Source: Isoetes taiwanensis
Lineage: Eukaryota; Streptophyta; Lycopodiopsida; Isoetales; Isoetaceae
Direction: 5' to 3'
NCBI GenBank assembly: GCA_021234155.1
Contig: JAJEKV010000035.1
Coordinates: forward strand, 2,912,001-2,976,000
Length of the DNA: 64,000 bases
Below are positions 57,060 through 64,000 of this stretch, piece after piece (positions within the stretch are counted from its first letter, which is position 1; each line of letters starts with the position of its first letter). The notes below the pieces were generated by a model that was not told where the DNA came from, did no database searches, and was given only the letters and a program-made list of their open reading frames with translations. The translations under genes were made by a program, and so were the position numbers.

Positions 57060-58200
57060 TAGTCAGGTCAATCGGGAGTTGGTGCATCCAAATTTGGGGC
57101 CCATCCAATTGGGCGGACGACCAATTTTGGGCGGACCATATTGGGCATTGGGACAACCAAATTGGGCCCAATTTAGGCCTACCAGATTGAGCACCACCCT
57201 ATTTCAGTACACAAGATCTGGCCGTATATGTGCACGAAATCAGGTGTGCCCAATTTCGATGCACGAGATTTGGTCTTCAGCATGCTGCGCCTGCATATCT
57301 TTAATTCAAACCCTACCACAACTAGGGAGAAAAGCTCGTACTGCATCTTGAAGCCTAAGTTGTGTCTTATCACCTCATCATTAGTGTGGCAATGGATGGT
57401 GTAACTCTCGACTAAGAGCACTAACCAAAGAAGATCAACACACCATTAAAGATTAAAATTACAATAACAACTACCCTAGAATAGCAACAAGATTACAACT
57501 TGAAATGCAAACTACAAAAGTAGTAGTGCATTACACTAGCACATGCTACATGCGAACAAGAAAAACAAAATCTACCTTGTGGAGGCAAAGCGGCTAGTCT
57601 AGAGCGGCAATGATGGATGTCAAGACGCTGGAACATAGAATAGTAGTAAGAGTTCTTGGTGATATTGAGTTGAGGGGGGGAATTCAAATTTGAATTTTGA
57701 ATTTCAACAACCACGCCTGTGGCAACTTTATTTTAAATTTGAAAGTCATGAAAATGAAGGTTTACTTTGTGATGCATTATGGGCCCACCAAATATGCCTA
57801 GGATCTTTCCTTATGATGCCACGTGTCGTCCTGCATGCAAGCTTTATCCATGTGCTTTTTAAATATTAGGACATCATTTTAGAGCTACAAGGCAGTTTTC
57901 TTTCTCCTCCATTGGAGGTGCTCGTCCAGGAAGGTGCCCATCCTTTCGAATATTTTTGGAGTATTTTTGCATGTCCAAGACCGTGAAAGATTAGCACATC
58001 TCATTTTTTATTGCTTTTGTTCCTTTACATAGTTTGTCCTCCCTACATGTTCTGTATGCGTACATCAAATGCCGTTCCCTTACTTTTTGGCATGGATGAC
58101 CCTTCCTTTTCTTGCTTTTGGTGGGCATACATGTCCTTGCTTTTCTCTTATCTTGCTTTTGGACATGCATGTTGCCCACCAGCAGAGAACACTTGCTAAC
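57060..58200. other. No gene; begins with AATTGGGC-type motifs
   Basis: 57070-57180 is dense in CCAAATTTGGGGCCC and CAATTGGGC-type words like those of the downstream repeats. The rest shows only short frames. Confidence 0.4.
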
Positions 58201-58202
58201 CT

Positions 58203-59010
58203 AGAGCCCTCAAAGCACTCTGAACAAGCATTCCAATGAGCTAAAGAACGCCGAAAATAGAGTCCGAAACCAAAAGTTATATCGAGAAACCTATACTGCC
58301 ACCCTTGAGCCCTCAAATTGGGCGCCCAATTTGAGCCCAATTTAGGGGTCCATTTCCACAAATAGTAGGATTGATTAATATTTTTATCCAAGCCCTCTGA
58401 ACAAACTTTCCAACAAGATAAAAAACGCCAAAAATATAGTCTGGATGCAAAAATTATTTGCCACCACGGAGCCTCTCAAATTAGGCGGCCACTAAATTTG
58501 AGCCAAATTTGGAGCCCATTTATATCAATATTATGCTTGATTATATTCTTTATAAAAGCCCTCTGAAAAGCTTTCCAATAAGCTAACGAACACCGAGAAT
58601 AGAGTCTGGATACAAAAGTTATGCCAAAAAGTCTATTCTGCCTCCTCGGAACCCTTTAAATTGGGTGCCCCCTCAATTTGAGCCAAATTTGGGACCATTT
58701 GTGTAAGTATGATGCTATTAGATGTGTTTATCAAAGCTCTCTGAATAAGCTTTTCAAAGAGTTAAAGAACGTCGAAAACAGAATCTAGAGGTAAAAGTTA
58801 TACCCGAAAGCTTATTTTACCAGTCTGGAGCTTGAGGGGTTCTGGGGTGGCAGATTACAACTTTTTGCATTACTTTTGCATTTAGACTTTATTTTTGGCG
58901 TTCTTTAGCTCTTTCAAAAGCTTGTTCAGAGCGCTTTGATAAAAACAATAATTAAACATAATATTCATATAAATGGGCTCCAAATTTGACTCAAATTGCG
59001 CAGCCCACCC
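58203..59010. repeat. Four direct units (170-190 bp) plus one inverted unit
   Basis: Units begin GC.CTCTGAA.AAGC.TTCCAA at about 58208, 58391, 58559 and 58737 and contain TCAAATT.GGC and CAAATTTGGAGCCCATTT words. From about 58870 to 59000 the unit appears in reverse complement (GCGTTCTTTAGCTCTTTC ... AAATGGGCTCCAAATTTGA). The direct and inverted copies could fold into a large stem. Noncoding. Confidence 0.8.
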
Positions 59011-59033
59011 AGGGCAAGGCAACACTTATAGGT

Positions 59034-59780
59034 CAAATTGGGCACCCGCCCAGTTTGGCCTTTGGAGGAAAGCTTTTTTCCATGCAAAGCAACAACCCAC
59101 ACGGCAAATTGGGCGCCTACCCAGTTTGGCTTTTGGGGAGAAATATTTTACCATGCAAGGCAACATCCCCTAGAGCAAATTGGGTGCCCGCCCAGGCTGG
59201 CCCTTGGGGAAAAACTTTTTGCCATGCAAGGCAAGGCCCTCTAAGGCAAATTGAGTGCCCGCCTTGTCTGGCCCTAGGGGAAAAACTTTTTGCCATGCAA
59301 AGCAACACCCCCTGGGGCAAATTGGGCACAGGCCCAGTTTGGCCCTTGGGAAAAAACTTTTTGCCATGTAAGGCAACACCCCTTGGGGCAAATTGGGCTC
59401 CCGCCCTTGGAGAAAAAGGTTTGCCATGCAAGGCAACACCTTCCAGGCCCGCCCAATTTGGCCGTTGGGGGAAAACGTTACCCCCCAAGGGCAAATTGAA
59501 CGCCCGCCCAGTTTGGCCCTTGTGGGAAAACTTTTTTTGCCCTGCAAGGCAAGACACCCCCCAATGCAAATTGGGTGCCGCCTAGTCTGGCCCTTGGGGG
59601 AAGACTTTTTTTGCCCTGCAAGGCAACACCCCTTGGGCAAATTGGGGCGCCCGCCCAGTTTGGCCCTTGTGGGAAAATGTTTTGCCATGCAAGGCAACAT
59701 CCCCAGGGCAAATTGGGCGTTCGCCCAGTTTGGCCCTTGGGGGAGAGCTTTTTGCCATGCAAGGCAATAACCCCCAGGGC
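59034..59780. repeat. 71-bp satellite-like tandem array, about 10.5 units
   Basis: CAAATTG starts occur at 59034, 59105, 59176, 59247, 59318, 59389, 59492, 59567, 59638 and 59709, and the array ends at 59780. Spacing is exactly 71 bp except around one deletion (59389-59492) and one 75-bp unit. Consensus parts are GGGCGCCCGCCCAGTTTGGC, CCTTGGGG, and TTGCCATGCAAGGCAA, which can form a small hairpin. Long frames on both strands (199 and 176 codons) are a by-product of stop-free units. Confidence 0.95.
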
Positions 59781-59789
59781 AACTACTGT

Positions 59790-61430
59790 AGCCAGCAATA
59801 ATCTAGAAAATTGAAGAGATGATAAATTTCTGCCCGGCAAGCACAAAATGAAAATTAGTACGTTCACATTTTGGCTCTAAGAAAATAAAGGGAGGATGGA
59901 TTCGTAATATTAGATAAATGCTACTTTAAGAAAATCATCTGTATATCATTGATCATCCAAGGAGGACAGATGCAACAAGATGTTTTACAGTATTTTTCAG
60001 ATTTCACAGACAAAAAGACCAAGCATGAACAAAGCAAATTACCAGTATCAGGAATTGTTAAAATTTCTTCTTCCTCACATTCGAGCTCACTAGCATAATG
60101 GTCTGTATCACTTCTGACAGCTGTACCTGGAAGAAAGTAAGAAGAGTCTTTCGAATATGCTTAAAGATAGAGAAAATGCACACATTACCTTCTTGAAGTC
60201 TCTAATAAACCGTCAGAGCCATATCCATCGACATCCAAAAGGGCAAGAAAACCAGAGGTAGAACCAACACTAGAGCCAGAAGAAAGCAGACTAAGATTGC
60301 TGGAACACTGCTAGGCTAAGACATTTTCGAATCACGAGGGCTTCATTTTCGGAGCTTGCCATCTTGTCTCTTCATCCTGTGTGCCAACCGCTACATATTG
60401 CAAGTTCATATGGAAAAATCCATCATCTACTGCATCCATAAACAGATGGCGAGCTCAACGGTTCATCCATGAACATATAACATATGGATCACAAAAAAAA
60501 AAGCTCTTCTTTTTTAATATACTAGTATAAGCGAAAATTTTAACCCATGGGAAGAAATCCAAAAGGTATTCAAGAAAGCAGAATGGTCCAAGATCGGATT
60601 CTAGAATAACACAAGCGTTTCATACAAAAAAAACCATCAAGAACCGAAGTTTAAAAATGACTCTTAGAACTCTGACAATACGGTCAGCCAGCAAAATCTA
60701 GCAAAACCCGTGGAAAATAGGTCGAATAGGTTTGCAGAGCAAATCGTGCCTACATCTCAGCTTTGCTTGGCTCCATAGAAGCAGTAGAAGCAGAAGACCA
60801 TAGAAGAAGAAGCCACACCATAGTCGCAGCAGCCAAAGCCGGACCTGTCCACCGCATTACAGGTTACTCCATCACACGATGGGAATGTCTTGGAGGAAAA
60901 TTGCTTGTAGGGGAAGAAATCCAAACAGATGCCCTAAAATTTTATTTGCACATACATACATACATGTCAGCTTCAGGATGCTTCAAACAAAATTGCCTCA
61001 AACAAAATAAATTACAAACAAAAATTGAAACCGCATTAGATATGAGTGATAAACATACACATATTGACTTATCAAACCAAGATTTTCCTTGTGCCTCCTC
61101 CAAACATTATTCTATCAATACCATTCTTCATTATTAATTATTAAGTAGGTTTTTCATAATCTACATATAGTTTGTGAAGGATTTTTCTTACTCCTAATGT
61201 AAAAACCAGGTACGTTCAATTTTTGCCCCCGCGCTAATCAGATCATGCCATTAGGCAAGTTTCATATCAAGAATCCTGCGTTCATCACTGCCATTCCTGT
61301 TTTACTTGCATTCGGGAAGGGCATCCCTGTTTTACTTGCAATCTAGCATGATTACCCTACATTCCGCTGATTTACTTGCATTCTGCTCATGTTTACTTGC
61401 ATTCTGGCTGATCTTTTACCGCTACCCTGC
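59790..61430 (-). other. Possible decayed minus-strand exons, otherwise blank
   Basis: On the minus strand, 60380-60040 has SVGSTSGFLALLDVDGYGSD before a GTAATGTG donor and TAVRSDTDHYASELECEEEE after a TTCCAG acceptor. The phases do not join without a stop, so this is a pseudogene at best. The plus frame at 60763-61137 has no recognisable domain. TTACTTGCATTC recurs four times at 61298-61406. Confidence 0.3.
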
Positions 61431-61455
61431 TTCAAGAATCGAACGTCCCGACGTT

Positions 61456-61563
61456 ATAGGAAAGCCTATTTAGTGGGCTTTCCTACTGTGTCAACAGAGC
61501 TCTGCGCTGTCGCGCGTCGCCCTGTTTCCACAACAGGAAAGGCCACTAAATGGGCTTTCCTAT
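61456..61563. repeat. Foldback inverted repeat, 30-bp arms
   Basis: TATAGGAAAGCCTATTTAGT and the following GGGCTTTCCTA are matched in reverse by the second arm at 61534-61563, with about 48 bp between. Each arm is also self-complementary (AGGAAAGCC..GGCTTTCCT). Possibly a small MITE-like element; no clear target-site duplication beyond TATA. Confidence 0.7.
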
Positions 61564-61724
61564 ATACATAAACATAAAGTAGTGTTTTAACTAAAATACA
61601 CTCTCAAGCTTAAAGGGGTGGCTACATCCAGTTGGATTTGTTTGCCATATTTTGTTCTCATTTCTACTTTATACTTTCAATTATTATTTCATTCTCATAT
61701 GAGCTATTCTATTTATTTTTTTAA

Positions 61725-61915
61725 ATCGAAATCCTTACGCCCTTGCAAGTCCTGAGCAATCTCAAATTTCGTTGTTAGTCACTGTGAACCTGAAGGCAAA
61801 AAAACATTATTGTAAAGAAGTAGAGACTCCTTAGATTCATTTGAAAAAGTTTTTTATGACAAAAATGGAAACATTTCACCATGACATATAATGAAAATCA
61901 CTCAGATAATGCTAC
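61725..61915. repeat. Direct repeat flanking the secreted-protein gene (left)
   Basis: CTTGCAAGTCCTGAGCAATC ... GTTGTTAGTCACTGTGAACC and a later GACATATAATGAAAATCA recur at 63448-63555. The right copy lies just after the gene's coding end, so the left one is probably the 3' flank of a lost upstream gene copy. Confidence 0.65.
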
Positions 61916-62252
61916 TTTTCATATTTTTAATGAACAATAGTTAGTTCAGATAATGTAATGACACTTCTTATATTTTAACAAACGATAGTAATTTCTGAGC
62001 ACATTATTTGAGTTCCTTTCTGTCCACTAATATTATATACTTAGTAGGTCTTTTCTACTCCCAACATGCGAAAATCATGATATGCTACCAAATATTATAT
62101 ACTATACCAATGTATTGTATTGTTTATCGTTCTTGAGATTGAATAAAGAATAGATCATATATGATTTTGTATGAAGTGTTTTTAATACACCATAGACCAT
62201 ACAATCAGGGCTTCTTTTTTTGTTTCATTCGAATTTTATCACCATCAGTGCA

Positions 62253-63260
62253 ATGGAGTTTGTGAATTACTGCCTCGTAACTTTCTTACTAATCCTCACA
62301 TCGTCTTACCAATGTCGCCTTCTTGATGCTCTAAAGAAAAATGATGTAGATGCTCTTGTAATTGAGGCATATAATGATATTGCAAAGGAATCACGTCAGG
62401 TACATCAAATACCAAGAACACCATCCAAACATATAACCCAACAAATCCAAGTAATCAAGATCCTTCTATATCACCTAGATCTTATAAGGAAAGGCATTAC
62501 TGTTCATGGGCATCGCTTTCCTGCATCCACACACCCTCTTATCCAAACATATAGCCCACACATCATGAAGTTTCTTTGTACCATCAGATCTTCAAGTTTT
62601 CCAAAGAAAGGCATTATTATCCATGGACATCACTTTCCTGCATCCATACATGGTTATTCCCCTCCTAGTCGATCTTTATCTCCATCTAAGAGAAGCCCAT
62701 CTCCATATGAAGTCATCCCATCACTAACATATGCAGTATCACCGCAATATACTTCAAGTAGTCCTTTGGCATCACCTCCATCATTTGAAACACCAATGAT
62801 CAATGCACCTATTTCATCACCTGCATCCAATCCAATCTTATCTCCAGGAGGTGCGCCTGCTCCAGCTCCAGTTGTTGACCAACCAGTTAGAGAAATCATA
62901 AACAATTTGCCACCAAGAGGAAGTGGAGGTGTAAATGGAGGTGTAGAGAATGGAGGAAAAGGATGAAGAAATAATAGAAGTAAAGGTGTAGGCAATGGAG
63001 GAAGAGAGAGAGGGAATAGAGGAGGAAGTGGAAATGCAAATAATGGAGGAAATGGAAGCATACCAAGTGTAGGGCCACAAGGACATCACTCTGGAGATCA
63101 ACAACGATTCCCTCCTCGACCTCTGGTCATTTCAAGACCTGGAGGTCCTGGGGGCCCTGGTGGTGATGGGGGTCCCTTTGGCAATGGGGGTCCTGGTGGG
63201 GCCGGAGGTGATGCAACGAGTCAAGCTCATTTCTATCTCTTAACAACACCCTGGCCGTAA
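62253..63260 (+). pseudogene. Secreted Pro/Ser- then Gly-rich cell-wall-like protein, one internal TGA
   Basis: The ATG at 62253 starts MEFVNYCLVTFLLILTSSYQ, a good signal peptide. Two imperfect repeats follow (GITVHGHRFPAS; GIIIHGHHFPAS), then a Ser/Pro-rich stretch (SPPSRSLSPSKRSPSPYEVI), then PGGAPAPAPVVDQP. The frame meets TGA at 62964-62966 after GGVENGGKG but stays open in the same frame through Gly-rich sequence (RPGGPGGPGGDGGPFGNGGP) to TAA at 63258. A collagen-like end (GLPGHDGEAGKPGHHGGQGS) continues in the +1 frame to about 63340. Composition suggests an extracellular structural protein of the PRP/GRP sort. Either a 237-residue protein is made, or this is a recently broken gene. 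No TATA box was certain. Confidence 0.55.
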
Positions 63261-63447
63261 TGGTCTACCAGGCCATGACGGAGAGGCCGGTAAGCCAGGC
63301 CATCATGGTGGACAAGGTAGTGGAGGACATGGAGGATAGAAAGATGAATCGGTTAGCATAAATAAGACTTCAAAAATACACACGTATTGTTTTTGTTTTG
63401 TTCTTATTTCCAAATTATTATATCATTCCACCTTTATTGGAAAAAAA

Positions 63448-63555
63448 AATCCGTATGCACTTGCAACTCTTGGGCAATCTTAAATTTCATTGTTAGTCAT
63501 TGTGAACCCGAAGGCAAAGAACACCGTGACATATAATGAAAATCAATGAGATAAT
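63448..63555. repeat. Direct repeat flanking the secreted-protein gene (right)
   Basis: Partner of 61725-61915, with CTTGCAACTCTTGGGCAATC and TGACATATAATGAAAATCAA. Lies in the likely 3' untranslated region. Confidence 0.65.
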
Positions 63556-63589
63556 GAAGGAAATATAGACTCCGGATTTGGACATGGAT

Positions 63590-64000
63590 TCCAGAAATCT
63601 GTGAGCCGAATACCTTGGCATGGTATTCGGCCTGCATGTGCCTGTTCTTTTTGCCTGTTCTTTTTCTGATAGCGGTATCCGGCAGGGGTATTCGACTCAT
63701 AAATTCAATTTCCACGAGCCGAATACGCCTCTCTGTAATTCTCTGTAACTGCAGGTCGAATACTTGATCGCAATTCCAAGAGCCGAATACGCCTTTCTGT
63801 TTAAATTGCAGGTCGAATACTTGATTGAGGTCGAATACTTGCAGGTTCAGGTCGATTAAACTGCAGGCTCACAGGTCGATTAAACTGCAGGTCCAGGTCC
63901 AGGTCCAGGTTGATTAAACTGCAGGTTCAGGTCGATTAAGAAAATCTGGAAGGGGGTATTCGACCCACCAATTCAACTCTGAAATTTATGAACCCAATAT
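63590..64000. repeat. Degenerate short repeats with GCCGAATAC and GGTCGATTAAACTGCAGG words
   Basis: A perfect 10-bp inverted repeat GCCGAATACC/GGTATTCGGC lies at 63605-63631. GCCGAATACGCCT.TCTGT occurs twice, AGGTCGAATACTTG three times, and AGGTCGATTAAACTGCAGG about three times near 63850-63935. The pattern runs to the window edge, so the array may extend beyond it. Confidence 0.8.

Noticed and set aside
58986-59700. Protein-coding gene(s) from the 199-, 150- and 176-codon frames
   Set aside because: They lie on both strands of a 71-bp tandem repeat that simply lacks stops. No start context, introns or domains are present.
58203-59780. CRISPR-like array
   Set aside because: Tandem units are contiguous without unique spacers, and this is a eukaryotic nuclear sequence.

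Overview
This window reads as nuclear DNA from a land plant. The recognisable genes are plant families with GT..AG introns: eIFiso4G, the WD-cyclophilin CYP71, an RNA-dependent RNA polymerase of the RDR type, and a CCDC25/NFACT-R protein. The sequence is AT-rich, repeat-dense and gene-poor, and it carries several retroelement lineages plus a Helentron-like Helitron. The large spacing and the LINE types fit a big, repeat-rich genome such as a fern, lycophyte, bryophyte or gymnosperm. The species itself is a guess. I saw no organellar, bacterial or viral genome.

Layout. 1-5.4 kb: a 200-bp tandem duplication, then an ORF1-only poly(A) element with a second ORF1-only LINE nested in it, then a 3' LINE remnant. 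6.5-11.5 kb: two diverged copies of an unrecognised minus-strand gene. 12.3-14.3 kb: broken chromovirus (Ty3/gypsy) pol. 14.3-27.0 kb: a tandem segmental duplication in which an RPA-like gene block (plus strand) lies beside eIFiso4G exons (minus strand). In the first copy the eIFiso4G intron is split by about 5.4 kb that includes a frameshifted CYP71 fragment. The second copy keeps five consecutive, correctly spliced eIFiso4G exons. 27.2-29.8 kb: LTR-like and tRNA-like sequence and an unknown exon. 29.8-34.4 kb: a decayed Helentron-like element (Rep-helicase plus endonuclease), minus strand. 34.4-36.7 kb: an RDR pseudogene abutting a LINE 3' end. 36.9-42.5 kb: a third RPA block in a 4.55-kb tandem repeat. 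43.1-45.9 kb: an unknown exon, a tandem array carrying tRNA-like SINE modules, and another LINE 3' end with reverse-transcriptase remnants. 47.5-49.9 kb: the only complete gene I can defend, CCDC25, with six exons that splice into a 215-residue protein. 51.9-52.5 kb: a further LINE fragment. 53-57 kb: exon-like scraps and diffuse repeat sequence. 56.9-59.8 kb: a purine tract, 170-190-bp tandem and inverted repeats, and a very regular 71-bp satellite-like array. 62.2-63.4 kb: a secreted Pro/Ser- and Gly-rich protein gene interrupted by one in-frame TGA.

Most genes here are fragments. The dominant process is repeated segmental duplication and insertion, so the RPA-like, eIFiso4G and unknown exons occur in two or three copies with different lesions. 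Only CCDC25 looks functional. The eIFiso4G copy at 25.6-27.0 kb is coherent over its central HEAT region, but its first exon was not found and its C-terminus differs from the family. All coordinates and homology calls were made by eye without database searches.
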